A DNA stretch of 64,000 bases from Sipunculus nudus (GCA_026874595.1 CM049318.1:3221741-3285740), one strand, 5' to 3'. Counted from the first letter of the stretch, positions 11,880 through 23,600 are shown. The notes: generated by a model not told the origin, from the sequence alone. Translations and numbers: made by a program.

Positions 11880-12640
11880 GCCAGCACAACGCGCACTCAG
11901 CATCCACTCATCTTGCTACTATTATGCGTTCAAAGGCGATCGCCATGCGCAATGTGCGCGGTAGCAAACAGACCTGCGCGGTAGCAAGTTGCTGTCAGCT
12001 CGTACAGGACCACTCAAAGCGTTATGCGCTGTAGCAATTAATTGTTGCAAAGTAGCGAACAGATCTGCGCATAGCAAAGGCCATGGTTCATATTAAGCTG
12101 CGATCACAATGCGCAATGTGCGCGGCAGCAAACAGACCTGCGCGGTAGCAAGTTGCTGTCAGCTCCTACGCATGGGGACTATGTCTTTGCGATCGCAAAA
12201 TCTGCTACTGTTAACGTAGTGCAAAACATTACTGTCAGAGGTCGCTCGGACACGACCACTCAAAGCAATATGCGCGGTAGCAATTAACTGTCGCAAAGTA
12301 GCAAACAGATTTGCGCGGTAGCAAGTGCCATCGACCATATTTAGCTGCGATTGCAATGCGCAATGTGCGCGGTAGCAAATCAGATTTGCGGGCTGGCGAG
12401 AACCCATGGAGGCTATCTATTGCGATCGAAACTTTTGCTGCTATCGTTTCAGTGCAAGGCTTTGTAGCCATAGGTCGCCCGGATAGGCCTGCAACAAGCG
12501 TTGCAATAGGCGATTAAGGAATCAGTAGTCGCAGAGTAACACATTGACCTGCGCAGTAGCAGGTATTACGGGCCATATCAACTAGCGACAGCAAAGCGCA
12601 ATGTGCACGGTAGCAAAACAGACCTGCGAAATAACAAGTG
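11880..12640 (+). repeat. GTAGCAA-type repeat array, left
   Basis: GCGCAATGTGCGCGG-like anchors recur near 11948, 12111, 12357 and 12597, and GGTAGCAA occurs many times between them, often followed by an AACAGACCTGCG segment. Spacing is irregular (about 160-245 bp). The GGTAGCAAA and TTTGCG words are shared with the 18.6-20.9 kb array, linking the two flanks of the central satellite. Confidence 0.7.
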
Positions 12641-12649
12641 CTTCTTACT

Positions 12650-13044
12650 GACTAATCATAGACATAATTCTGGAATAATTTATGCTTCAGTTCATTGAAT
12701 TTTTTTTATTAAAATAATCATTAATGATATATTAACATTTAATTTTGAAAAACACTTGTTCCAAACCTTTGTCGCCCATCTCTTACAAAATCACTGTGGT
12801 TTGAACATATTCATATTAACAGGATTACAAAGTAGCATTTGGCTAATAGACATGCTCTCCTGTAAACATGTATAACATGTTAACAATGACGATCACAACA
12901 TATATACATTTAAGCATAAGGTGAAATTTAAGCATAAGGTGACATATAAGCACGTGGTAAAATATATACACCATAATATAGGCGACAAATAATCTTACAG
13001 AATGATCAAACATAAACAGACGTGAAAACAATACATGAAGTGTA
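12650..13044. other. AT-rich spacer between arrays
   Basis: Non-repetitive AT-rich sequence with small duplications, for example TAAGCATAAGGTGA occurring twice near 12913-12945. No gene seen. Confidence 0.5.
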
Positions 13045-16000
13045 CCGGTATGCCCGAAGGGTTAGGGTAACCCATATCCTGGATATAGCATATATTAATA
13101 GTGACAAACACTTACAGGAGTATGTCATACCCGAAGGGTTAGGGTAACCCGTATCCCGGTTATAGCATATATTAATAGTGACAAACACTTACAGGAGTAT
13201 GTCATGCCCGAAGGGTTTGGGAAACCCGTATTCCGGTTATAGCATATATCAATAGGGCAAACACTTCTTGGTGTATTCCATGCCCGAGGGGTTAGGGTAA
13301 CCCGTATCCTAGATTTAGCATATGTGAACAGTGACAAACAAGTACTGGAGTATTTCAAGACTAAAGGCATAATGTAACCCGTATCCCGGATATAGCAAAT
13401 ATTATTTGTGACAAACACGTACTGGAGTATTTCAAGACTAAAGGCTTAATGTAACCCGTATTCCTGATATAGCATATATAATAAGTGACAAACACTTACT
13501 GGAGTATTTCATGGCCGAAGGGTTAGGGTAACACGTATCCTGGATATAGCATATATTTATAGATACAAACACTTACTAGAGTATTTCATGCCGAAGGGTT
13601 AGGGTAACCTGTACCCTTGATATAGTATATATTAATAGTGACAAACACTTACAGGAGTAAGTCATGTCTGAAGGGTTAGGGTCACCCGTATCCCGGATAT
13701 ACCATATATTAATAGTGACAATCACTTACTGGAGTATTTCATGCCCGAAGGGTAAGGGTAACTCGTATCCCGGATATAGCATACATTCATAGCGACGAAC
13801 ATTTACTGCAGATTTTCATTACCGAAGGGTTAGGGTAATCCGTGTCATGGATATACCATATATTAATAGTGACAAACACTTACAGGAGTAAGTCATGTCT
13901 GAAGGGTTAGGGTAACCCGTATCCCGGATATAGCATATATGAATAGTGAAAAATACTTACAGGAGAATTTCACGCCCGAGGGTTAGGGAACCCGTATCCT
14001 GGATAGAGCATTTATTAATAGTGATAAAGACTTACAGGAGTATGTCATGCCCGAAGGGTTAGGGTAACCCGTATCCCAGATATAACATATATTAATAATG
14101 ACAAACACGTACAGGAGTATTTCATTCCCGAAGGGTTAGGGTAACCCGTATCCCGGATATAGCAAATATTATTTGTGACAAACACGTACTGGAGTATTTC
14201 AAGACTAAAGGCTTAATGTAACCCGTATTCCTGATATAGCATATATTAATAGTGACAAACATTTCCTGGAGTATTTCATGCCCGAAGGGTTAGGCTAACC
14301 CGTATCCTGGATATAGCATATATTAATAGTGACAAACACAGGAGAATGTAATGCCCGAAGGGTTAGGGAAACCCGTATCCCGGTAATAGCATATATCAAT
14401 AGGGCAAACACTTACCGGTGTATTCCATGCCCGAGGGGTTAGGGTAACCCGTATCCCGGATTTAGCGTATGTGAATAGTGACAAACACGTACTGGAGTAT
14501 TTCAAGACTAAAGGCTTAATGTAACCGGTATCCCGGATATAGCATATATAAATTGTGACAAACACTTACTGGAGATTTTCTCCCCCCAAGCGTGAGGGTA
14601 ACCCGTTTCCTTGATATAGCATATATTATAAGTGACAATCACTTACTGGAGTATTTCATGCCCGAAGGGTTAGGGTAACACGTATCCTTGATATAGCATC
14701 TATTAATAGTGACAAACACTTACAGGAGTAAGTCATATCTGAAGGGTTAGGGTAACCCGTCTCCCGGATATACCATATATTAATAGTGACAATCACTTAC
14801 TGGAGTATTTCATGCCCGAAGGGTTAGGGTAACCCGTATCCCGGATATATATTAAAAGTGACAAACACTTACTGGAGTATTTCCTGCCCGAAGGGTTATG
14901 ATAACCCGTTTCCCAGATATACCATATATCAATAGTGAAAACAATTACTGGAGTATTTCATCTATAAAGTTTAAGGGTAACTCCTATCCCGGATAAAGCA
15001 TATACTGATAGTGACTAACAAATACAGGAGTATTTCATGCCCTAATGGTTAGAGTGACCCGTACCCCGATAAAGCATATATTATTATTGACAAACATTTA
15101 CAGGAGTATGTCATGCCTGAAGGGTTAAGGAAACCCGTATCCAGGTAATAGCATATATTAATAGGGCAAACACTTACCGGTGTATTCCATGCCCGAGGGG
15201 TTAGGGTAACCCGTATCCCGGATTTAGCGTATGTGAATAGTGACAAACACGTACTGGAGTATTTCAAGACTAAAGGCTTAATGTAACCGGTATCCCGGAT
15301 ATAGCATATATAAATTGTGACAAACACTTACTGGAGATTTTCTCCCCCCAAGCGTGAGGGTAACCCGTTTCCTTGATATAGCATATATTATAAGTGACAA
15401 TCACTTACTGGAGTATTTCATGCCCGAAGGGTTAGGGTAACACGTATCCTTGATATAGCATATATTAATAGTGACAAACACTTACAGGAGTAAGTCATGT
15501 CTGAAGGGTTAGGGTAACCCGTCTCCCGGATATACCATATATTAATAGTGACAATCACTTACTGGAGTATTTCATGCCCGAAGGGTTAGGGTAACCCGTA
15601 TCCCGGATATATATTAAAAGTGACAAACACTTACTGGAGTATTTCCTGCCCGAAGGGTTATGATAACCCGTTTCCCAGATATACCATATATCAATAGTGA
15701 AAACAATTACTGGAGTATTTCATCTATAAAGTTTAAGGGTAACTCCTATCCCGGATAAAGCATATACTGATAGTGACTAACAAATACAGGAGTATTTCAT
15801 GCCCTAATGGTTAGAGTGACCCGTACCCCGATAAAGCATATATTATTATTGACAAACATTTACAGGAGTATGTCATGCCTGAAGGGTTAAGGAAACCCGT
15901 ATCCAGGTAATAGCATATATTAATAGGGCAAACACTTACCGGTGTATTCCATGCCCGAGGGGTTAGGGTAACCCGTATCCCGGATTTAGCGTATGTGAAT

Positions 16001-18600
16001 AGTGACAAACACGTACTGGAGTATTTCAAGACTAAAGGCTTAATGTAACCGGTATCCCGGATATAGCATATATAAATTGTGACAAACACTTACTGGAGAT
16101 TTTCTCCCCCCAAGCGTGAGGGTAACCCGTTTCCTTGATATAGCATATATTATAAGTGACAATCACTTACTGGAGTATTTCATGCCCGAAGGGTTAGGGT
16201 AACACGTATCCTTGATATAGCATATATTAATAGTGACAAACACTTACAGGAGTAAGTCATGTCTGAAGGGTTAGGGTAACCCGTCTCCCGGATATACCAT
16301 ATATTAATAGTGACAATCACTTACTGGAGTATTTCATGCCCGAAGGGTTAGGGTAACCCGTATCCCGGATATATATTAAAAGTGACAAACACTTACTGGA
16401 GTATTTCCTGCCCGAAGGGTTATGATAACCCGTTTCCCAGATATACCATATATCAATAGTGACAAACAATTACTGGAGTATTTCATCTATAAAGTTTAAG
16501 GGTAACTCCTATCCCGGATAAAGCATATACTGATAGTGACTAACAAATACAGGAGTATTTCATGCCCTAATGGTTAGAGTGACCCGTACCCCGATAAAGC
16601 ATATATTATTATTGACAAACATTTACAGGAGTATGTCATGCCTGAAGGGTTAAGGAAACCCGTATCCAGGTAATAGCATATATTAATAGGGCAAACACTT
16701 ACTGGTGTATTCCATGCCCGAATGGTTGGGGTAACCCGTATTCTGGATTTAGCGTATGTGAATAGTGACAAACACGTACTGGAGTATTTCAAGACTAAAG
16801 GCTTAATGTAACCGGTATCCCGGATATAGCAGATATAAATTGTGACAAACACTTACTGGAGATTTTCTCCCCCCAAGCGTTAGGGTAATCCGTATCCCTG
16901 ATATAGCATATATTATAAGTGACAAACACTTACTGGAGTATTTCATGCCCGAAGGGTTAGGGTAACACGTATCCCGGATATAGCATATATTAATAGATAC
17001 AAACACTTACTGGAGTATTTCATGCCCGAAGGGTTAGGGTAACCCGTATCCTTGATATAGCATATATTAATAGTGACAAACACTTACAGGAGTAAGTCTT
17101 GTCTGAAGGGTTAGGGTAATCCGTATCCCTGATATAGCATGTATTATAAGTGACAAACACTTACTGGAGTATTTCATGCCCGAAGGGTTAGGGTAACACG
17201 TATCCTTGATATAGCATATGTTAATAGTGGTAAACACTTACAGGAGTTAGTCTTGTCTGAAGGGTTAGGGTAACCCGTATCCTAGATATACCATATATTA
17301 ATAGTGACAAACATATAGGAGTATGTCATGCCCGAAGGGTTAGGGAAACCCGTATCCAGGTAATAGCATATATTAATAGGGCAAACACTTACTGGTGTAT
17401 TCCATGCCCGAATGGTTGGGGTAACCCTTATCCCGGATATAGCATATATTAATAGTTACAAACACTTACTGGAGTATTTCATGCCCGTAGGGTTAGGGTA
17501 ACCCGTATCCCGGATATACCATATATTAATAGTGACAATCACTTACTGGAGTATTTCATGCCCGAAGGGTTAGGGTAACCCGTATCCTGGATATAGCATA
17601 TATTAAATGTGACAAACACTTACAGGAGTAAGTCATGCCCGAAGGCTTAGGGTAACCCTTATCCCGGATATAGCATATATTAATAGTGACAAACACTTAC
17701 TGGAGTATTTCATGCCCGTAGGGTAAGGGTAACCGTATCCTGGATATAGCATATATTACTAGTGACAAACACTTACCGGAGTATTTCATGCCCAAAGGGT
17801 TAAGGTAACCCGTATCCCGGATAAAGCATATACTGATAGTGACTAACAAATACAGGAGTATTTCATGCCCTAAGGGTTAGAGTGACCCGTACCCCGGATA
17901 TAGCATATATTATTATTGACAAACACTTACTGGAGTAGTCATGCCCGAAGGGTTAGGGTAACCGTATCCAGGATTAGCATATATTTAATGTGATGAACAC
18001 TTATTGGAGAATTTCATGCCCGAAGGGTTTAAAACACTTACTGGATTATTTCATGCTCGTAGTTTTAGGGTAACCCGTATCCTGGATATAGCATATATTA
18101 ATAGTGACAAACATTACTGGAGTATTTCATGTCCGAAGTGTCAGGGCAACACGTATCCCGGATATAGCAAATATTAATAGTGACAAACACTTACTTGAGT
18201 ATTTCATGCCCTACGGATTAAGGTAACCCGTATCCAGGATATACCATAAAATATTAGTGACAAAGACTTACTGAAGTATTTCGTGGCGAAAGGTTAGGGT
18301 AACCCGTATCCCGGATATAGCACATATTAATTGTGACAAACATTTACTGCAGTATTTCCTGTCCGATGGGTCAGGGTAACCCGTATCCAGGATATACCAT
18401 ATATTATAAGTGACAAACACTTACTGGAGTATTCATGTCCGAAGTGTTAGGTTAACCCGTATCACGGATATATAATAAGGACATCTTGTAAAATGTCACA
18501 TGTGTCACGCGCTCACCTTATTATTCAATCCCCGAAGGGTTAGGGTTACACATATCACGGATATATTAAGAGACCTGTGAAACGCACTTACTGGAGATAG
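13045..18600 (+). repeat. Satellite array, monomer about 76-77 bp
   Basis: About 70 tandem monomers. A typical unit runs from TGACAAACACTTACTGGAG through TATTTCATGCCCGAAGG, GGTTAGGGTAACCCGTATC and CCGGATATAGCATATATTAA. Each good unit contains the 15-mer GGGTTAGGGTAACCC, whose GGGTTA and TAACCC arms can pair around a GGG loop and which includes one TTAGGG telomere-type word. Monomers diverge at both ends of the array and are most uniform in the middle, where they form the higher-order repeat described separately. The reverse ORFs of 80-97 codons here are by-products of the repeat. Confidence 0.95.
14479..16765 (+). repeat. 762-bp higher-order repeat of ten monomers, three copies plus flanking partials
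   Basis: A marker monomer (TTTCAAGACTAAAGGCTTAA followed by an ACCGGTATC variant) starts at 14479, 15241, 16003 and 16766, spacings of 762, 762 and 763 bp. The order of ten distinguishable monomers between markers is the same each time, including a short monomer lacking part of its end, a CTCCCCCCAAGCG variant and a CATCTATAAAG variant. Copies 1 and 2 differ at only a few positions. Copy 3 has more differences in its tenth monomer. A fourth copy begins at 16766 and then loses the order. This nested layout is known from centromeric alpha-satellite; a centromeric role here is inference only. Confidence 0.9.
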
Positions 18601-20880
18601 GCAGGAAACTGCCCGTAGCGGCAGTCTTGACACTTTTTTTATGTTAGCAAATACCTGCTATTTGCTCGGGCAATTCATCGGAACCCTCTGGCAGTGAGCT
18701 CTCATATCTACTCCCCCTGGCGGCAGACATGATATTTTTATGGTAGCAAATAGCTGCTATTTGCGCGTGCGATTAACTGGGACCCCCCTGGCAGCCCGCT
18801 CTGATATCCACTCCCCCAGGCGGCAGTGTTGACACTTTTTATGGTAGCAAATAGCTGCTATTTGCCATTGCGACTCATGGGGGCTTCTCTGTCAGGCCGC
18901 TCTGATATCGACTCCCCTTGGCGGCAGTCTTGGCACCTTTAAAGGTAGCAAATAGCTGCTATTTGCGCGTGCGATTCATGGGGCCCCCTCGGCCTCTGGC
19001 AGCCCGCTCTGATATCTACTCCCACTGTCGGCAGTCTTGACACTTTTTATGGTAGCAAATAGCTGCTATTTGCGCTTGCGACTCATGGGGGCCTCTCTGC
19101 CAGGCCGCTCTCATAACCACTCCCCCTAGCGGCAGTACCTTTTAAGGTAGCAAGTAGCTGCTATTTGCGCGTGCAATTCATGGGGCCCCTCTGGCAGCCC
19201 GCTGTGTCCACTCTCCCTGGCGGCAGTCTTGACACTTTTTATGGTAGCAAATAGCTGCTATTTGCGCTTGCGACTCATGGGGGCCCCTCTGTCTGTCCAC
19301 TCGCATGTCCACTCCCCCTGGCGACAGTCTTGACATATTTTATGGTAGCAAATAGCTGCTATTTGCGCTTGCGACTCGTGGGGACCTCTCTACCAGGCCG
19401 CTGAGATCTTCTCTCCCCCTGGCGGCAGTCTTGACAACTTTTATGGTAGAAAATAGCTGCTATTTGCGCGTGCGACTCATCGGGACCCCTTTGCCAGGCC
19501 TCTGAGATCTCCACTCCCCCTGGTGGCATTCCTAACACCTTTTCTGGTAGTAAATAGCTGCTATTTGCGCTTGCGACTCATGGGGACCCCTCCGCAGGTT
19601 ATTGAGCTATCTACTCCCCCTGGCGGCAGTCTTCACACCTTTTATGGTAGCAAATAGCTGCTATTTGCGCGTGCAATTTATAGGGCCCCTGTGGCAGTCA
19701 TGTCTCTAGTCCTCTCCCCCTGGCGGCAATCTTAACTCTCAATGCGATACTACCAGAAATTTTACCCCCTTTTTTAGGGTAGCAAAAAGCTGCTATTTGC
19801 GCGTACGATTCATGGGGCCCCTCTGTCTGCCCGCACTCATGTCCACTCCCCCTAGCGGCAGTCATAACGCTCAATGCGATGCTACTATAAATTTTACCCC
19901 CTCCCAATTTTTTAGGGTAGCAAATAGCTGCTATTTGCGCATGCGACTCATGGGGGCCCCTCTGTCTGTTCACTCTCATGTCCACTCCCCCTGGCGGCAG
20001 TCTTGACATATTTTATGGTAGCAAATAGCTGTTATTTGCGCTTGCGACTCGTAAGGACCCCTCTGCCAGGCCTCTGAGATCTCCTCTCCCCCGGGCGGCA
20101 GTCTTGAGAATTTTTATGGTAGCAAATAGCTGCTATTTGCGCGTGCGATTCATGGGGCCCCTGTGGCAGGCCTCTGAGATTTCCACTCCCCCTGGTGGCA
20201 GTCTTAACACCTTTTCTGGTAGCAAATAGCTGCCATTTGCGCTCGCGACTCATGGGGACCCCTCCGCAGGTTGCTGAGCTATCCACTCCCCCTGACGGTA
20301 GTCTTGACAGCTTTAATGGAAGCAAATAGCTGCTATTTGCGCGTGCGATTCATAGGGCCCCTGTGGCAGTCTCTAGTCCACTCCCCCGGCGGCAATCGTA
20401 ACTCTCAATGCGATGCTACTTTAAATTTTACCCCTTCCTAATTTTTAGGGTAGCAAATAGCTGCTATTTGCGAGTGCGACTCATGGGGGCCCCTCTGTCT
20501 GCCCGCAATCATGTCCATCCCCCTGGCGGCAATCTTAACTTTCAATGCGATGCTACCAGAAATTTTACCCCCTCCTAAGTTTTGTAGGGTAGCAAATAGC
20601 TGCTATTTGCGCGTGCAATTCATGGGGCCCCTCTGTCTGCCCGCTCTCATGTACACTCCCCCTGGCGGCAGTCTTAACACTCAATGCGGTGCTACTATAT
20701 ATTTAACCTCATCCCATTTTTTTTTAGGGTAGCAAGTAGCAGCTATTTGCGCGTGCCATTCATGGACCCCTGTGGCTGGCCGCTCACATGCCACTCCCCC
20801 TGCCGGCAAGCTTAACATTAATGCGATGCTTCTATAAATTTTATCCCCTCCCAATTTGTTAGGGTACGACAGGCTGCCAA
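18600..20880 (+). repeat. Tandem repeat of 100-137 bp with palindromic GCAAATAG core, 20 units
   Basis: The palindromic core GCAAATAGCTGCTATTTGC starts near 18647, 18746, 18847, 18948, 19055, 19150, 19247, 19348, 19448, 19549, 19650 and on to about 20729. Early units are about 100 bp. Several units after 19650 are about 130-137 bp because they add a TTAACTCTCAATGCGATGCT segment. Each unit also carries a CTCCCCCTGGCGGCAGTCTT-like block, which resembles the CTCF site form ending GGCGGCAG. GGTAGCAAA links it to the left array. Confidence 0.9.
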
Positions 20881-20971
20881 AGCTTCCACCCCCCCCCCCC
20901 CGCCGGCACTAATGAGAAACTGCCTGCGAAAAACCGAAAAGTCCCATAAGCTTAACTACAGGCCGCAACCG

Positions 20972-20990
20972 AAAACCGACAGTTCTCCGC
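20972..20990 (-). repeat. Right terminal inverted repeat
   Basis: The reverse complement reads GCGGAGAACTGTCGGTTTT and matches 11820-11838 at 18 of 19 positions. A shorter related CGGTTTTTCGCAGG stretch lies just inside, on the same reverse strand. Confidence 0.65.
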
Positions 20991-21330
20991 CTATCTCCCC
21001 CTTCTTATTGTTCACATTTGTGGTCATTTGTTTATATTTGAATGGCCGAGGACACTTTGATTTTTCTGATAGCTTAATCGCCACCAGAAGGCAGTTCTTA
21101 TTGTTTACTTTTGTGGTCAGTTGGTTATACCTAAATAGTCGAGAGCACTTGTAATTCTACTGATAACCAGATTATTGGAATTTTTCTTCATAAATTATCT
21201 CGATTTATATCTTAGTAGCTCAAGTGATTTCCATTATTTTGTTTATATTATACCTAAACAGTCGAGAGCGCTTTGACATTGTCATTCAGTCACTGGCCAC
21301 CAGGGAGCAGTTGTAATTTTGGTCCTAGTA
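20991..21330 (+). repeat. 86-bp-type repeat with CTCF-like cores, right block
   Basis: Same family and orientation as 11600-11819: TTTGTGGTCATTTGTTTATA, then GGACACTTTGATTTTTCTGA, then CCACCAGAAGGCAG at 21081. A further unit has CCACCAGGGAGCAG at 21297. Units are more diverged than on the left, and their spacing is stretched by intervening AT-rich sequence. Confidence 0.7.
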
Positions 21331-21424
21331 CTGTAAAACGGGTCTCCTAGTTTACTCATTTAAGCTGTTATTACTCTACTTTGACATGTATAATATCCAC
21401 TATTCCTTATTGTCTAATACTTAA

Positions 21425-21945
21425 TTACTGATAACATCCGTCAGCCAAGTCATCCATATACGATGTTACGGATGTTTTGATAGTATTTTTCACTATCGCA
21501 GTACAAGCAGAGATATAGGGTTTCTTACTATGGGGTTGATTTCTGATAACACCCGTCAGCCAAGGCATCCATGTAGGATGTCACGGTTGTTTTGTTAGTT
21601 GTCATTACTAACTATAAGGGGTTGTTGGGTTACTCGATATGGGATTGATTTCTGATAACATCCGTCAGCCAAGGCATCCATGTAGGATGTCACGGATGTT
21701 TTGTTAGTTGTCATTACTACCTATAAGGGGTTGTTGTGTTACTCGCTATGGGATTGCTTTCTGATTACATCCGTCAGCCAAGGCCTCCATGTAGGATGTC
21801 ACGGATGTTTTGTTAGTTGTCATTACTACCTATAAGGGGTTGTTGGGTTACTCGCTATGGGATAGATTTCTGATTACATCCGTCAGCCAAGGCCTCCATG
21901 TAGGATGTCACGGATGTTTTGAAGTTGTCATTACTATCTATCGGG
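21425..21945 (+). repeat. 109-bp tandem repeat, five units, with internal hairpin
   Basis: Unit starts (ATAAC or ATTAC before the ATCCGTCAGCC or ACCCGTCAGCC block) lie near 21431, 21546, 21655, 21764 and 21873, the last four 109 bp apart. In the best copy ACATCCGT and ACGGATGT form inverted arms, with a nested CATCC/GGATG pair. The array lies immediately upstream of the gypsy remnant but is not obviously its LTR. Confidence 0.85.
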
Positions 21946-22014
21946 GTTATATGGTGTTTTATTTTTTATTGCTTTGCCGCAGTTCGATTGGTTGTCTAGC
22001 AACCCTTAAAGTCA

Positions 22015-23600
22015 TGGCTTTGCCTGATTGCAGTGTTGCATTGTACAACCTAACTATTGGTAATACAGTACGTAAAATAACCGAACTGATGAAGTCACAC
22101 ATGGACCCACAGCTTGTTGCTAGGGTTTATCCATCCGATGATTCAGCTTTTTAGTTTTTACTAAGTTGAAACTGCTCGCGAAGCGATTGGGTTGCTAGAT
22201 GGTAACACATTTGGTAAACACATTCTGAAAACTGAAGCAATAAGTGAGTCAGCGATATTACGCTTTACCTCAGCCTGAGGTTTAGCTTAGGGAGCTGATT
22301 AGACAATTATCAGATTTATCAACAGAGGAGAAGCAGGTGCTGTCTAAAGCTCTTGCTCCGCAACTGCCAGGTCATAGGGACCCGATTGAAATGATGAAAT
22401 GAGTTGGTTCGTCAGCTTCTCCTATGAAAGGAAAACCGTCTACAGGTGGTGTGGGTATTGAGCAACGGCAACCAGAGGTGTTATTGACGTATGCGTCTGC
22501 TGGATACAGGTCATCGACCGTAGCATTACGATTAGCATCACCTACGGATTGTATACCAGTGCACAGATCCAAGCCCATTATATCACTCCTAGGTCTTTGG
22601 GTACATATCCGCAACTACCGTTACAGCAGCCCGTGCATGTTCACCCATGGACTTCCCCAGTGTCGGCCGGATAACATCCCAGCGAACCAATGCTAGCCCA
22701 TCCAACCACTCACAGATATTTAGGGCAAGACTATGGACCAATGGCTATGCCGGGCACGGTGGATCTGCAGCCACAAGTAATCCACGTCTAGCCAATTTCT
22801 CAGGAGAAAAAGCTAAGGAAGAACCTTCCTACCAACAATGGAGATATGAAGTCAGGTCACTCCTGCGGGAGATGTATCCGGAACATCTGATTAAATATAC
22901 GAATGGGAGATGCGGCTGAGAAAGACGTGATAGATAAACTGGACAAACTTTATGGAGATTTTCTATCATCGGAAGTAGGAATGGAAAAATTCTTATCTGC
23001 AAAACAGCTAGAAAAAGAATCAATTGCGGAATAGAGCTGCAGATTAGAGGACCTGTTCACTCAAGGTAACAATACTGTTATCATACCCGATGCTCGTTCT
23101 AAGACCCTCAAGGCCAAGTTCTTTTCAGGGATTTGTTCTGAACAATTGAAAAACCACATTCGTCATAAGGTGGACACAATATCCTATGAGGAACTAATTT
23201 GGGTTGCGCGAGCTGCCGAACTACAACTTCAGAACCAAGATACCAAGTTAAGGGTGCATCAATTTGTACGTCAAAAGAACAACAACCTCTAAAGGAATGA
23301 GAACGACAAGTCCTGCCGCTTCTGACCCGACCGCTATACTTAGAGAACAAATGAAGGAACTGCTTACCAAGTTGAATGATCGGGTGGGCAGAATTGAAAT
23401 GGCAAACCTACAGTCCTTGCAAGCACCTGGTGCAGCAGAAACCCAAGTCCAGCGTCCTTTTACCGGTTATTGTTGGCAGTGTGGCCTTCAAGGTTTTTCA
23501 GTGCCGTTTAAACTGAAATCGGCCAAACTTAAGGGGTGTAAGGGAGTCTGTACCACAAAATGTCCAAACTATAAGAACAATTGGTCGGTGAAGCCAGTGA
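22015..23600 (+). pseudogene. gypsy gag remnant with zinc-knuckle-like segment
   Basis: Begins at the ATG at 22015 (MALPDCSVALYNL). Pieces in different frames include SYQQWRYEVRSLLREMYPEH near 22830-22895 and DKLDKLYGDFLSSEVGMEKF near 22937-22995, resembling the capsid region of PNMA/gypsy-type Gag, followed by YCWQCGLQG near 23470, a degenerate CCHC knuckle. Several stops interrupt it. Confidence 0.7.

Larger units (their letters stand above)
11820..20990. mobile_element. 9.2-kb inverted-repeat-bounded block built of satellite arrays
   Basis: The left end GCGGGGAACTGTCGGTTTT (11820-11838) and the right end (20972-20990) are inverted repeats matching at 18 of 19 positions. Both ends abut the same 86-bp-type repeat, which is interrupted at 11819 and resumes after 20990, as expected for an insertion into that repeat. 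Inside are, in order, a GTAGCAA-type array, a short AT-rich spacer, a satellite of about 76 bp and another GTAGCAA-type array. No ORF with a recognised domain lies inside, so if mobile it would be non-autonomous. No clear target-site duplication is visible; short TAT strings near both ends do not line up. An alternative is a local inverted repeat that bounds a satellite domain by chance. Confidence 0.5.

Noticed and set aside
13125-17006. A family of near-identical 80-97-codon reverse ORFs (14323, 15049, 15811, 16574)
   Set aside because: Their identity and spacing follow the 762-bp satellite higher-order repeat; no start context, domain or frame selection is visible.
13045-18600. Interstitial telomere array
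   Set aside because: TTAGGG occurs once per 76-bp monomer, not as consecutive repeats.
13045-20880. CRISPR array
   Set aside because: Whole units are repeated without unique spacers, and the DNA is clearly animal nuclear sequence.
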